Shown one piece after another: positions 48,399-61,168 of a stretch of 64,000 nucleotides of DNA. Below the pieces are notes generated by a model, which did not search any database, had not been told where the DNA came from, and saw nothing but the letters and a program-made list of their open reading frames with translations. The position numbers and the translations under genes are program-made. Each line of letters begins with the position of its first letter. Within the stretch, counting starts at the first letter, position 1. Source of the stretch: Bigelowiella natans CCMP2755 (taxonomy: Eukaryota > Cercozoa > Chlorarachniophyceae); the NCBI GenBank assembly GCA_000320545.1, contig ADNK01000588.1, positions 1 through 64,000 on the forward strand, written 5' to 3'.

Positions 48399-51300
48399 AT
48401 GGAAATCAAGGTGAATTTTCTCGCACATATTTCGAAATAGAGGAGAAGCGTTTACTTCTAGATCACTGAATACGTGTGCAGGCTTATTCACAATATGTGA
48501 ACACTCTTCTGGCATATCATCCACTCCTCATGACGACTCGCACGTTGCCCATTCAACCGACGTGCGTACTGTATTTTCCTCAAATGAGATATGTTAGGGC
48601 AGAATATTGTTATTTATACTATATCAGTGATATCGAAGACTTCGCCGAAAAGATGAGAGATGGGATTCTACCTGCAGTGCTCATAAACTTTGCGGTATTT
48701 TGGTTGTTTTGAATTGAAGAACTATTTTTCATAATCATTCGCGCCTCTTTTATTGTCGCAACTTTCCAGGTTCCAAACACGATCGATGAGAGAGTATTGA
48801 ATAAGCCAACAGCTTCGAAGCCTCTCTCCGAAAAGGTCATCCGAAATCTGTTGGAGCGATGACAAAACCTGTCTTCCTCTGATGGAAGCTTGCAACCCTC
48901 AGGAACGAAGGGAGAACCTGATCCTTGTATTTGAGACATGCAAAGGGATAGGTGTTGAGGTGACAATGACTTTCAGTTTATTACCTCTCAACGATGTGGA
49001 TATTATCTGAAGCAATTTGCCTTCTAAGGTTGGAGACCTCACAGTTGACGCACTCTTTCCTACCGGATCTGTCGCGAACACAAATAATATACAGAATCCA
49101 GTGCCTAGAAAGTCTTCAACGGCACGCCACCAATCATCTGCGGTAAGGAAAGTGCTACATTGAACGTCAAAAATTTACACTTGTGGCTCATTGATGGTGT
49201 TTGCGATGGTTAAATAGGTATCACTAAAAACTGTGTGCACGTTTGCCTTCCGTATCATTTCCTTCATCACTCTCCGCCGCAACGAACTCTTGTCCCATCC
49301 AGAGGTTTCTGATTCAGATCAATGTCTCCATCGTGTTGGCACTCTGCCGTTTATTACCTGCATCCCCCAAAAGAATGTTTCCTTTTTGAAGTAGGCGACA
49401 TCCATTCTCAATACACTCGCATATTTTCTAAGGTCAGAGAAGCTGGAATAGCGCAGGATGATAACGACAGCGAAGACCTCCTCCCATCCAAAATTCTTCT
49501 AGGTGACTCTCCAAATATTTGCAATTCCAGATGTAAATTCTCAACAATTACTGAGATCGACTTCTTGCTTCTGTAGGATGGACAAATCACATGCTTGGCA
49601 AACTTCGATCAAATACTCAAATCTCAACCATTGTGACATCTGACGCCTTCCCATCTCTGCCTCTCTCGCAGTCCTCATTTTCCGCTAAAGGTGGCATTGA
49701 GAATGCCCTAGTGATGTCGAAATGATGATGCTAATATAAGGGGCAGTCGAAGTAACCTCCGTTGAAGCTAATGGATTTTAACACTTTACTGTAGGAAACA
49801 AAGTTCCAGCTTTTCTAGTTCTGGCAATCTCTCAAAAAATTAGAGGACCCCAAACTGTAAGTTGGCTCGCATCCAAGATGAAGGTCCCTTCTTTTGCAGA
49901 ATCGCGGGAATCCGATGCAGGGAGCGGCATCTCACCAGCTGACTTCGCAGCAGCCGGGGAGATTCTTCCGAAAGAGGTGACTGTAATTGTTCACTCGAGA
50001 GATTGGAGAAGATTTATCTTGCTTCGCTGCTGCGATGCAGGCAAAGACGTTCTTGATCAATGAGGATGACTTCGAACGGAAGCATGACAAGGAAACGGAG
50101 ATGTCCCTGAATAGACTTGCTCTGCTATTTACCGGTCGGTTCTCCACTAGCAGGAATTTCCTAGAGATGATGATTTTTGTGGCGCATGATTAGGAGCGGT
50201 TCTGAAGCATAGCTTCCCACTAAAGTTCAATGGACTCCACGGGGATATGGGAGGCCATCCGGAGGTTCACAAGGCAATCAAAGTTTTCCAGCGATGGTGT
50301 CGCCGCTAATAAATGAGAAATGAATTCGTTGTCAGAGTAAGACAGTGCGGAATACTGTAAATCCCGTTGAAAAGTTGATTAGACGTGACAGGAAAGGTGA
50401 ACAAGCGGCTAAGGTTTGAGAATGCGCAGAGTGTGTAATAGTAAAGTATGTTTCCTTTCAGCTGGGGGAAGTATTGTAAGCGTAAGTGATGACACCGACA
50501 TTGACGAAGATGAAGGTACAGGGTTTATCATGGGTGGCAAACACGATTTGATTCTCGCTGCACTTGATGGCAGATGGTGCTGGTGACGTCGAACCGAGCC
50601 AAGAGAAAGCTGTCAGGTCTTCTTTCTGGAAGGAAGAAGTCAACCCGGTTCGGATCGTCTGACTGTTTGCTTGCAAAACGTGCAGGATGTGGATCAATAA
50701 CATCGGGGTTCAGAATCGGTATATCCACAGGCTCCTCAACGCCTGCTCCAATGGGGTATGAAGCCATGTACGATTCACAGATGCTGATGATTCCATCGAT
50801 TCAATCATGCGTAGGTACTGCTTCTTCGGCTACTTGACCACATCGCAAAATCGGTGACACAGCAAGCTTCGTCTAATCCACCCGTTGTTCGTAGCATGTC
50901 TAATGTTGGTATTAATTGCTTCATGTAGTCGGTTGTTGATTGGAAGAAAGCCTATCCGAAGCCAAGTAATGTCGATTTGACGCCTCTGTTGTTTTCAAGT
51001 GTTAATTGCATTCCCCACCACTGCGAATACCAAAGGTAACAAGTTTCGAGAGCTTGCAAACTGCCAACAGTTCATCGAAAGATGCAAGGAAACTCCATTC
51101 AACTTCAAGGTATGTTTCTATGTGAGCGGTTTAGCACCGGAAGTGATAATGCACGTTGCAGGTAGGAACAACCACTGGACAGGATATAAATGAAAGGCAC
51201 TCAAAGGTTGATATCTTGCGTAAATCACCTCTTAATTTGCATTTGCCCGACGACATACTCAACCATTTCTTTGCAGCACGTGCTCTCCGTGACGTGGCAG

Positions 51301-52134
51301 CTCAGAAAGTTTCATATGTAGGATAGCCAGCGAACGATTTAGTTGTCTTTAGCATTGGTGGGGTTACTGGGATTTCTGTACAGGTTCGAATTCCTAAAGA
51401 GTATCTACGTGCGAAAGTTCGGCGGCGGTCAAAAAACAGCTGAATCCAAAATAAGGATTGATGAGGGGAAGATCGCGCAGTGGTAGTCATATTCTTCCGA
51501 CTGTGCAACAATTCTAGGCAGTTCTGAAATATTTGCATTTGTAATACAGGTGCATGTCGACAATCGAGACTGCATTAGATGAGAACGGAGGGTGAATAAA
51601 TAAACTATCATTAAGATTGCTTTTCGCATTTAATAATTACAATTTGTATAGATATCCCCCTGAAGCTTCGCACGTTGACGTAAGATCATCCTCGTTTATT
51701 TTTTGTACGCACAATAAATTTACCATATCTGTATTATTCCTTTTTCAAGCTGGAAGGAATTGGAAGTAAAATAAAAGGCTTTGACGAGAAGGTCATCTCA
51801 GAGCTATGTAGATTGCTACTTAGCTGATCTTCAGGAATTCATGAAATCAGACTTTGAAGACTGGCTTGTATCTCCTGCTCCTCATTTGGGCGAAGGATCC
51901 AGAAAGCATAGACTGGGCGAATGCTTCCACTGGTAAATCCGCCGCTAAAATAAAGGCTAGGTGGCTCAATAAATTTCGGAATTGGTGCTAGGTGTCACGC
52001 GCGATCAAAGACTGGGTAATGCAACGTATGCCATCTCCGTCGCACGTAAAATGGGATGCACAATTTTTTTGCAGCCGGCCGACATCATCAAGGTAGTCGA
52101 AAAGCAACTTTCAGATACGTTCGATGCTAGTTGA
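48399..52134 (+). CDS. Fimbrin/plastin-like actin-bundling protein (CH domains)
   Basis: Fimbrins cross-link actin filaments through four calponin-homology (CH) domains. ATG 48399 gives MEIK, which splices in phase 0 (donor 48411, acceptor 48480) to AYSQYVNTLLAYHP. CH1 then shows DIEDFAEKMRDGILPAVLIN, VPNTIDERVLNK (a fimbrin hallmark) and ENLILVFETCKGIGVE. Later blocks include KFRELANCQQFIERCKETPF, SIYVRKFGGGQ, LLLIWAKDPESIDWANAST and, near the end, NATYAISVARKMGCTIFLQP with ADIIKV, matching the last CH domain; TGA is at 52132-52134. A long serine-rich and acidic stretch (about 49.1-50.7 kb) separates CH regions and is unusual for fimbrins. The N-terminal EF-hands of animal plastins are absent. 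Many internal exons are not resolved. Confidence 0.75.
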
Positions 52135-53400
52135 GCTTCGCCTTCGAGACAAAAACACATGCGCCAGCACATTGTATTAATTGTGTTGTTGTTTGTTTCA
52201 TTGCGTGTGTGCGGCAGGTGAGACCAAGAATGATCCTAAGTTTTGTTAGTGCAGTGCTAGCTACATGATCTAGATGATTGTTGCTCATGCCTGTCGCTCA
52301 CATTTCTAGGTAGATATTCATTTTGTGTTTGTACATGCATGACTAGAAGTGCGTCTAATCTAGCAGGTCACACATTTGATCGAAATCAGTTCGTTTTGCA
52401 TTGCCCAAGCGATCTAGCGATCGATGCGATGTGAAATGTCATGCTTAGACATTCATGTGTTGATTGCACATGCTAGCATGGACGTTTAGACGTGGCGAAA
52501 AAAAACGAAATGCACATGCACAGCTAGTCAGCGAAACTTGCACCTAGCAAGCAAGCTAGCTAAAAACCATCATCTCTAGATCTCTTCTTGTCTAGAGTAT
52601 TGTCTAGATTGTGCTTGCGCGGCATGCTAGCATGCTAGCATGTTGCGTGCACACATTGATCTCTAGCTCTACACAACGCTAGAATGGCTAGACTCACAAG
52701 GTCTGCTAGTCTGGCTAGCTAGCTAGCTAGGTAGATAGCTAGATAGTGATGATGCCATTCAGACTCACTAGCTCGATTAGATGTCTAGATGAGATGGCAT
52801 GCACAATCTGGTTGCCATAGCTGCGTGTCTAGATGTGCAGACATGATGATGATGGCTCGTGAAGCGTTTAATTTTGCGATGCCCAACTAGCCAATCACCT
52901 TTTTAGAGACCTAGCTAGCTAGCTAGGAGAAAGTAGCGTCAAGATTTGCGCGCATGTCACAAAATGAAGATAGCTGGCAAACTGGTTCGCTTGCTAACTT
53001 GCTCATACATCTAGCTAGCTAGACATGTTGAGATGCTAGCATGCTGCTAGCTAGCTAGAATGCCGAAGAAATAGTTCGTAGTGTCGAACCGCATGCTGTG
53101 CACTGGTCATTTTCGAGCACTTCTATGTTGAGTTTCGGGGCACATTTTGTGAATGTAATTTGTGCAGCTATATAAGATATCGATCCGCGTGAATAAATGT
53201 CTAGATGTTGACACTACAGCGATGCAGCTGAAAGCAGCAAACGGACTGTGTGTTCTGCCGCAAACGACTATCAAATCAAAAGCTAGCGGCGAGATAGCAG
53301 CATCCAGGCAATGGCTCCCATCCCAAGAAGAATCTCCGATCTGTATTCCTCCCACAACGTCGAGGTTTGCAACGGTCGCCTGCAGCGTTTATTCATAAAA
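52135..53400. other. Gene-free spacer very rich in CTAG and GCTAGC
   Basis: From about 52.24 to 53.06 kb the tetranucleotide CTAG recurs every few dozen bases, often as tandem CTAGCTAGCTAG, mixed with TCTAGATG and GCATGC. No gene is supported. Confidence 0.75.
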
Positions 53401-53780
53401 CCACACACACGCACGCACGCACGCACGCACACACGATACAGCTCGAATCATGCACGGATATGCGGCTAGGACAGCCTCCTAGGAGTAGCACATCGAAAAG
53501 GAATTGTCAGCAATATAGAGAACCTTTCCTCCCCCGAACCCCGATTATTCGGACCCGCCGCCAGCATTTCATTCGACTTCTTCAAGCTTGCCTACGAGTG
53601 GAGGTCAGTCAGCAAACAACAGAGCCAACAACAGGGGCAAGAGCATATTCAGCAAGTAGCGGTGTCAGTCCGTCCTTTCGAATGGCAAATGTCGATGACG
53701 ACGATGATCGCCGATAATCTCAATAAAATAACGTCAAAATCGAGAAGTGAGCAAAGGGGGGGAGGGGGGGGGGGGGGGGG

Positions 53781-54065
53781 TTACTCTTTTTCGGTAGTCA
53801 TATTTCTCACTATGTAGCCAACCACGCACTCTTTGACGAGAAGTAATAATACCTCGAGATTTGCCACTTGCCTCTTCAGGGCTTGCTGCTCGCGCTTCAT
53901 CGCCTTCGTCTCCATCCACATCGTCGCGTAGTCGCTGGTGGGTGGGGGGAGGAAGAGAGACGCCAAGGTCAGATTGAGGATTATGATGCTCGTGGCGAAG
54001 GTGATGGTCATGGTGGTGGTGGTGAGGATGATGATGACAATAACGACGGCTATTATACGCTTCAT
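53781..54065 (-). CDS. Possible small protein or exon with hydrophobic N-terminus (uncertain)
   Basis: The minus-strand frame starts with a run of Ile, Val and Thr, largely encoded by a CAT/CAC repeat, and continues into a normal-looking helical segment, DYATMWMETKAMKREQQALK, then RQVANLEVLL. The helical part may be a real exon of a gene lying 53.4-54.1 kb, just downstream of PGK on the same strand; the hydrophobic part may be repeat-derived intron. I do not recognise a family. Confidence 0.3.
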   Translation of the reverse strand: MKRIIAVVIVIIILTTTTMTITFATSIIILNLTLASLFLPPPTSDYATMWMETKAMKREQQALKRQVANLEVLLLLVKECVVGYIVRNMTTEKE

Positions 54066-54286
54066 TTCTTAATTCCAAAACATAAACTGCGGGAACCAAA
54101 AAGGAAAAGAAAGCACGGTGCCGTCGTTGTCGTGGTCGTCATCACTCAAGACCGAGTGAATGGCGTTTCCAAACAAGATTTGTTTTTTTTGCGAAGGAGG
54201 GAAGGGGGGGGGGGGACTAAGGCCTGCTGCTGCTGCTGCTGCTGCTACACTACTATAGCCACTACGAGGACGATAATGACGTTGCA

Positions 54287-54899
54287 CTACATGTGATCAG
54301 GTGGTAGGTCAGTCTTCTCCGAGAGATTTGCGACACCTGGAAGCATTTTGCCTACAAAACACACACACACACATACCCATCAGTTGATTATATCAATTAT
54401 GCTGCTATTATTTCTCAATTTTACCTTCCATGAGAACGAGCGACGAGCCTCCCCCTGTACTTGCATGTGATATCTGCTCAGCAACAGGCAAGGATCCAAC
54501 CTAGAGTGTGTGGGTGGGGGGGGGGGGGGGGGGGATAAATCTGATCATGCCTCATGCCTCTCAGCGAAGCAGCAGCAGTAGATGGCGCCAGAAGGAAAGC
54601 AGAGCCAATCAATCATCGTCATCATCGTCATCATCGTCATCATCGTCATCATCGTCATCACCAAACCTTGAATTTCCTGGAGGCCGCTCCGGTATCCCCC
54701 CCCCCGATGATGGTGGTGCACCCCATGGCAGTTGCTTTGACCATCTCGACCTGAGAAAGACAGAAAAGGGGGAGGGGGGGAGTGAGGAGGGGGGGGGTTG
54801 GAGTAGTGATGCTTAGTGCTGCTGTTCCTGCTGCTGATGATGATAATGATGATGATGATAATATTTCTTCTTACAAGAGCAGTGGTGAGAGTCGTCGGT

Positions 54900-54933
<34 letters not shown>

Positions 54934-55097
54934 TAGTGGTGGTAGTGGTAGTGATAATAACGACAGCATATATACTGACATATAGTATACCAAAAGTCGT
55001 GTTTATTATCATGACTACTAGTAGTACGATAGTACCATCGCTTGCTCTGTTCCTTTGGCAAATGCAGCGAATTCGAATACACCCAGAGGACCGTTCC

Positions 55098-55141
<44 letters not shown>

Positions 55142-55144
55142 TGG

Positions 55145-55179
<35 letters not shown>

Positions 55180-55430
55180 GCTGTGACGCCGATGTGACGC
55201 GATGCGTTGCAATATTTCTGCGTGGTTCTCTCATCCTCAGGAAAGTATTATTATTACTATTTTTATTATTAGTGTTACTACCACTACTACTACTACTACT
55301 CCTACTACCCACTACTACTACTACTACTATTGTTTTCGAAACTAACCAGAGAATCGTCTTTGCCCTTTCTCATCACCGCCTTGAATTCTGCGATAATACG
55401 ATCACTCACTGTGCATGTTCAGGACTGGTG

Positions 55431-55462
<32 letters not shown>

Positions 55463-55516
55463 GGTGGTAGGAAATGGAGTGTTTCTTCCTCCTCCTCCTC
55501 CTCGTTCTCCTCCCCC

Positions 55517-55549
<33 letters not shown>

Positions 55550-56031
55550 ACACTATCATCGTCGTCGTCATCGTTCTCGAACTACTTTCAATAGATTTCC
55601 TGCCGACGTCCAACGCCATCCATCCCTTGCAGGATCATCATGGGGAGGAGAGAGGAGGGGGAAAGGGGGGGGGGAGGGGGGAGGGACCAAAATCCAAATA
55701 TTCTATTAGCAATAAAACAATGCAAAGCAGTCATATATTGGCGCGATCCATTCCTTCTAGAATCTCTGTGTTTAAATGGGAGAGTAACGGTAGAGTGATT
55801 ACTACTTCAAAATACCGATGATTTTTGTTAAAACACTGCTGAAAGCAGCATAGCTGGACAACAACCGCCGCCACCACCACCACTACCACCACCGATCTTA
55901 TTTTTTCCTTTCTTTTTTTTTTCATATAAAGGAATACAATGCCGCGGCGTGTAGCCAGCAGCAAGCCTGGCAGCAGCAGCATCATTACCTTCGGTATGCC
56001 TTCAGAATCGTCGACATATTGAACCTGCACG

Positions 56032-56068
<37 letters not shown>

Positions 56069-56098
56069 GTGTGTGATTGAGATGCCGATGAAATCCGC

Positions 56099-56148
<50 letters not shown>

Positions 56149-56348
56149 CTCGTTCTCTCCCTTTCCCTCTCTCTCTCCCTGTTTCTGATAGTTATTGTGA
56201 AGCCTAATGGTCACCTGGGCATCCGGAGCGAATCGATCTGCAATGACATGATCCGTTGGGAAAGTGATCGTCACTCCCTGCAGCTCGGCCTCCTGCAAAC
56301 AGCGTTGCGTTGCATGGTTAAGGCATCATACCAGCATCGTACCAACCC

Positions 56349-56391
<43 letters not shown>

Positions 56392-56796
56392 CTACACACA
56401 CACATAGAGAGAGAGAGGGGGGGGGGGGAGGGAGCAGCATTCACGCTGCATCACCATCATCATCATCATCGCTTCCTGCTTTGCGCTTGCGGTTGTTGGT
56501 TGTTGGTTGTTGGTGGTTGGTGTTCGACGTCGCGTGCGTACCTCCATGATGCTGCCGACGATCTTAGCACCCTCTTTGTCAAACAAGGAAGAACCGATGT
56601 CCACCCCATCGCACACCTTCGAGGAGTCAGTGTGTGATAGTAGGAAGATAAAGAGGAGGAGGAGGAAGGGGAGGGGGGAGGTGGAGAGTCGGGGGAGGAA
56701 GGGGGGGAGAGGAAAGCTTTTTTTTTTAAAGTGTCGGTTGGTTTTTTTGAGTGTGTACCCTCCCTTCAATATATTAATCTCTCTCTCTCTCTCATA

Positions 56797-56831
<35 letters not shown>

Positions 56832-57194
56832 TCTTGAACGTGTACGCCATTCCTCCCGCGATGAACACCTATCAATACATCCAATACATCCTTATGGAAC
56901 AAGGTAAATAGGCGGTTTGTACATACATGTACATACATATATGAGAGAGAGAGAGAGAGATGGAAAGGGGGGGGGGGGGTGGCGAGAAATTCATCATCGA
57001 AGCAGCAAGCCAGTTCAGTTCCTCATTAGCGATTTTGAGCATATTACGAATGGCCCTGATTTTATCGGTGACTGGTTGATCATATTATCCGAGAAGGAGG
57101 AGAAGAAGAAGAAAAGAAAGAAAACAAGCATGACCACCATCAATAGCCGCTAAGAGAGGCAACAGACAGCTGCCATCGTCTATCCTCCTCCTTC

Positions 57195-57230
<36 letters not shown>

Positions 57231-57692
57231 CCGTCGCTGTTAGAAACGAACAGCAAGCAAAACATGAACACATTTGACCCTCCGATCATAGCAAGGAAAG
57301 GACGATTCGAATTGCCAAGCACCTTGGAGTAGTACCTTCGCACAACGGAAACACGCACCGCACACACACGCACACACACACACACACACACACACGCGCG
57401 CGCGCACAAAATACACACAGAGAGCTCCTTTTCATATCCTCATCATGATCCAGATCATCATCTCCCATATCCTGCCATCCATTGTTCTCGACACCGACAA
57501 CTCTCAATCCGCTGTCTCACTTTGCTCCCCATCATGTGCTATTATTGCAATCTCCTAGCTCTCGAGTAGCAAAGCTGGTAATAATGATACAAATGCGTCG
57601 CGCCACCATGCGCTGCACACACGATTACTTCTCCCACACTACAAAAACTACTACTACACCTGCAATAACAACTCGCACACATCTAAGTTTAA

Positions 57693-57735
<43 letters not shown>

Positions 57736-57740
57736 CAGAG

Positions 57741-57776
<36 letters not shown>

Positions 57777-59004
57777 TGATAATGATATCAGCTAAACACG
57801 AGAGAACATACGTGAGCTCCTTCTTGACCAGTAGCCCTGCAACCCTTTGCGGCAGGTCTATTCCAACTACACTAGAGTGCGGCCTACCAATATCGACGAC
57901 GACGAACCATATACACAATCACGGGTAGCCAACGCAGCAGACAACAAGAAACCGATGGTGATGACAATGATTATAATAGTTGACGATGATGATGATGATG
58001 ATGTTGATGATGATGATTGATGATTGATGATTGATGATTGATGATTGATGATAATGTGAGAATGAAACGGATAGCGACGAGAATCGTCGTTTGTACCGCC
58101 AGTCTTACGAACACGGGGGCGGCGTAATAAGATACAAAAAAAGGTGCGAAACGAGCGTTTTAAAAGAAAACATCGATGATTATTCATGACCCCCCCCCCG
58201 ACACGGGCAAAAGAGCATGCAGTCAGTGAAGAATATTTCTTTATTCTGGGGTGGGGCCTAGATTATCTCGCAAGAGGTGCATTTCACCACCGATGAGCGG
58301 CACCAAAGGCCTCGAAGACATAGACGTCGCCAAGCTGAGTCAGAGCTTTTCGGAACCGCTGCACCGCCTCCGGAATGGCTTTTCTGCCGATGGGAAGGAG
58401 ACAGGAGGCGTGTGGGGAGGGGAGGGGGAGGAGGAGGAGGAGGGGGAGGAGGGGGAAAAGAATCATGAGGTTATCGATTCAAGGATGAAGGATATCGATC
58501 GGGTGAAGATGGGGTGATGATAATGTTGTTGATAGACAGGGTTTACAAAGAATGCATATCAGTAGCAGCAATTGGCTCGTTATGAGGCAAGTGACGTACG
58601 TACTTCTTCTCCCCCTTGTAGTTGACACTGGATCCACACTCCTCGATGTGAAAGCGAAGATTCTCACACAGGTACACCGTACATTCCTGATGAAGAGATA
58701 AGTTGTTTATGAATCACCGATAGGCAATCGTGGAGGGGGATTTTCTGTTGTGCTATGTGTTCTATGTGTGATGATCCTCATTCGTCGCTGTTTTTAGTGG
58801 ATCGTTGGCAGTGGTAATAGCCGCGTATTGATCATGAGAGTTTGTCTTCGTCGTCATCATCATCAGACTATTACGTGCAGGGCTCACCTCCGTGCTGTTG
58901 ATTTCCTCCTCGATTGTAGGTCCAACACACTCATCCAGAAACTTCACCGGTGCGTAGTCCTGAGAGCCGCAATATCAACACAGACGAACAACTATCTTAA
59001 TGTA

Positions 59005-59052
<48 letters not shown>

Positions 59053-59936
59053 ACATGTTCCGCGTCAACCCTCCCCCCCCCCCCCCCCTGGGAAGGCGAA
59101 TTTTTCCGTGCTTGGTAAGTATCCCAATGTGTGTGCGAATGGGGGTATGGACCTTAAAATACTCCCCCCGGAGGGAAGCGACCCGGGTGAGGGAGAAATC
59201 CTGTCAGCCCCACCCCCACAAACAAGAATTATAAAGGGGGGGAGAGAGGGCGCATTTTTTACACATTATCGTTGCCCATCCAGGATTGTACCCCTCCTAT
59301 TTCACACATTCTCCCCCTCCCTCTGCAATAACGATAAGGCAAGCCACGTAAGAATACCTCTTTTTTAAATTTCCCCCCCGGACGGCCCAGGTGGCAAATA
59401 AGCACGATGCACTTTGGTAGTCGTTTCTTGTTTGAAAGCATGTACTATGTAGTTGGACAAGCAGAAGGAGGGAGGGGGAGGGGGGGGGGTGAGTACTGTT
59501 TCGCACCTGGTTTTCGAACATAATTTATGAAATAACTGCCCAGAAGCTCTACCTTGATACTATCTAATGATGCAATGATCCGTGTAGGATCCGTCACCTG
59601 TATGATTTAAAGAAGGGGGGGGGGGGGTGAAGAGTGTCTATGTTAGTGATGGAAGTTGAGGCTGATGATTAGTAAGATGGGAAGGGGAGGGAGGCAGAAG
59701 ATATATTTTACTTTGCCATCTTTGATGGGAACGTTGTAATCCACACGACAGAGAACTCGCTTGCCTGAGTATCAGCCAAAATTATCTCCTTCTCCCCACA
59801 CTTCCCCTCCTCCTCCTCCTCAGCATCCTTGCATCCATACAATAAGAAAATAAAAGCGAAACATCTTTACCTTTGAAATCGATGTCTTCAATCGACTGCT
59901 TGGAAGCCAGCACGCGGATTGATAGCTCCTTTTCGC
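54287..59936 (-). CDS. PGK: Phosphoglycerate kinase, spread over large microsatellite-rich introns
   Basis: PGK transfers phosphate between 1,3-bisphosphoglycerate and ADP. From high to low coordinates the exons show LASKQSIEDIDFKGKRVLCR and VDYNVPIKDGK, TDPTRIIASLDSIK, LICHLGRPGG, APVKFLDECVGPTIEEEINS, CENLRFHIEE, LTQLGDVYVFEAFGAAHRP, HSSVVGIDLPQRVAGLLVKK, SKVLGNSNRPFLAMIGG, DKIRAIRNMLKI, FIAGGMAYTFKKV, DIGSSLFDKEGAKIVGSIME, TFPTDHVIADRFAPDA, ADDSEGIP-like VDDSEGIPK, ALDVGRKS, NGPLGVFEFAAFAKGTEQAM, GCTTIIGGGDTGAAS, HVSTGGGSSLVLMEGK and a last exon ending at TAG 54287-54289. Both lobes are present, so the enzyme appears complete. Oddities are FEAF where NDAF is usual and an N-terminus continuing upstream of 59936 that I cannot place; a minus-strand frame at 60352-60142 is a candidate first exon. 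Confidence 0.88.
54613..54660. repeat. (CATCGTCAT)n repeat
   Basis: Nine-base unit repeated about five times in a PGK intron. Confidence 0.85.
54902..55178. repeat. (TAG)n, (AG)n and (AT)n microsatellites
   Basis: TAG/TGG run about 54902-54950, (AG)n 55101-55136 and (AT)n 55149-55178 flank the PGK exon encoding NGPLGVFEFAAFAKGT. Confidence 0.9.
56034..56145. repeat. (GT)n and (CT)n microsatellites
   Basis: GT run near 56034-56074 and CT run 56102-56145 in a PGK intron. Confidence 0.9.
56349..56416. repeat. (CA)n-(GA)n compound microsatellite
   Basis: CA run about 56349-56403 passing to GA; a second CA run lies at 56797-56829. Confidence 0.9.
57197..57230. repeat. (CAT)n microsatellite
   Basis: Trinucleotide run in a PGK intron; another dinucleotide run (CA)n(CG)n lies at about 57361-57405. 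Confidence 0.9.
57700..57774. repeat. (AT)n and (CAG)n microsatellites
   Basis: AT run about 57700-57733 and about ten CAG units at 57743-57774 in a PGK intron. Confidence 0.9.
58012..58050. repeat. (GATTGAT)n tandem repeat
   Basis: Seven-base unit repeated about five times in a PGK intron. Confidence 0.85.
59008..59050. repeat. (AT)n microsatellite
   Basis: AT run between two PGK exons. Confidence 0.9.
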
Positions 59937-60352
59937 CTACAAGGGGGAAAGGGAATAGGATGGAGATGAAGGGGAAATGCGACAGCGCTACTTCGGATGA
60001 TATCAGGAACTATGATAAGTATGTTGTGAGAGCTTTGTGAGTTTATGATGTCAGAAAGCTCTTGCTAGAAAATAATGTCAAGCGATTGATGCTGTAAGTA
60101 ATACTTCGATCCCATTTGGGAAGAGGTAGCACCCAGAATTCCTAACAGTTTATTGTGCCAAGATACAAGTCAGACATTGGCCAATTCATGGTTCTATATC
60201 TGTCTCCGGATATTCGTCGTAGACGATTTCCATCCGCCCTGGCGGATTTATCCGAAGAAAAGCCGAGACAGCACGAAACAAAGCTTTTTCTAACGACCTT
60301 CTCGCTCGAAGAATTCTTTCTTTTCTTGACGTCTCCCATGGTTGATAGATAA

Positions 60353-61168
60353 AATGGAGTGGAACCCTAGTCTTGCTCACGTGGAAGTTCTCTGATGGCC
60401 AGTGAATGGCTCGACCTTCGGAGGTTTGTTTGTGGGCCCTTGTCCACGTAAGTGACGGCGGTCCTTCCGAATGGAAATCCACTTCCAATAAAAACGCACT
60501 GCAAAAATTACAAAAATGCGACAAAAAGCATGTCGCGATTTCCAAAATCACAGTAAACCGGGGTGGTCACGATAGTACCCCCCCCCCCCCCTTCGGAAAA
60601 TCAAATGATATTTCTTTCTCGGTTTGAAATTTTACCAACTAAACTTGCCAATCTGGCATGTCGTCGCATAATTTTCTCCGCTGTTTTTTATCATTTTCTC
60701 CAGCTCAGATCTTGGCCGAAATCCGGCAAAATTACCAGTGTGCGCTTGGGCAGTCAGCTGGCGCTGGCTGGCTGGCGGTCTGGCTGGCGGTCTGGCTGGC
60801 GGTCTGGCTGGTCGCCAGGTATAAAAATAAAAACGCAGGACATTTACATGAATATCGTTACAAGTTCGACGATTTTTCGGGATGTCGCAGTAATGACCGC
60901 CAGGCAGGCAAGCTGGCGACCCTGGCGCATCCCGAAATCCATGTTTTCGTGAGAGATTTCGATGTTTTTGGAGAAAATTGCAGCGCGTTTGTCGAGAAAA
61001 CACTGGCCCGAGCACCTACGTGTGCCGCTTCTGTACCGCAGCTGGTGGATCGCCGTGAGCTCTGGACAATTTCCGCACCGAGAGCAGGTCCATAAGTCGA
61101 TCCCTGCAACCCGAGCATTTGAGAGCGTGACAACTATCAACTAAGACTCGCTGATATAATAACCTCCC
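60353..61168. other. Intergenic region upstream of the Zn-cluster gene
   Basis: Contains poly-C at 60579-60592 and a 12-bp tandem repeat at about 60765-60812. Short open frames are present but none is convincing. Confidence 0.5.
60765..60812. repeat. 12-bp tandem repeat, unit GGCGGTCTGGCT
   Basis: About three to four head-to-tail copies. Confidence 0.9.

Noticed and set aside
48260-48490. In-frame splice joining kinesin-2 to fimbrin
   Set aside because: The needed donor (GTCTTC) is weak, and a good fimbrin start (MEIK at 48399) with its own intron explains the sequence better.
57000-57320. Apparent loss of the PGK catalytic lysine (GGSN where GGAK is usual)
   Set aside because: The position falls at an exon end where the splice site is ambiguous (phases do not fit either donor), so a missed small exon could supply the lysine.
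57743-57774. CAG run as a polyglutamine gene
   Set aside because: It lies in a PGK intron and no surrounding coding frame is supported.
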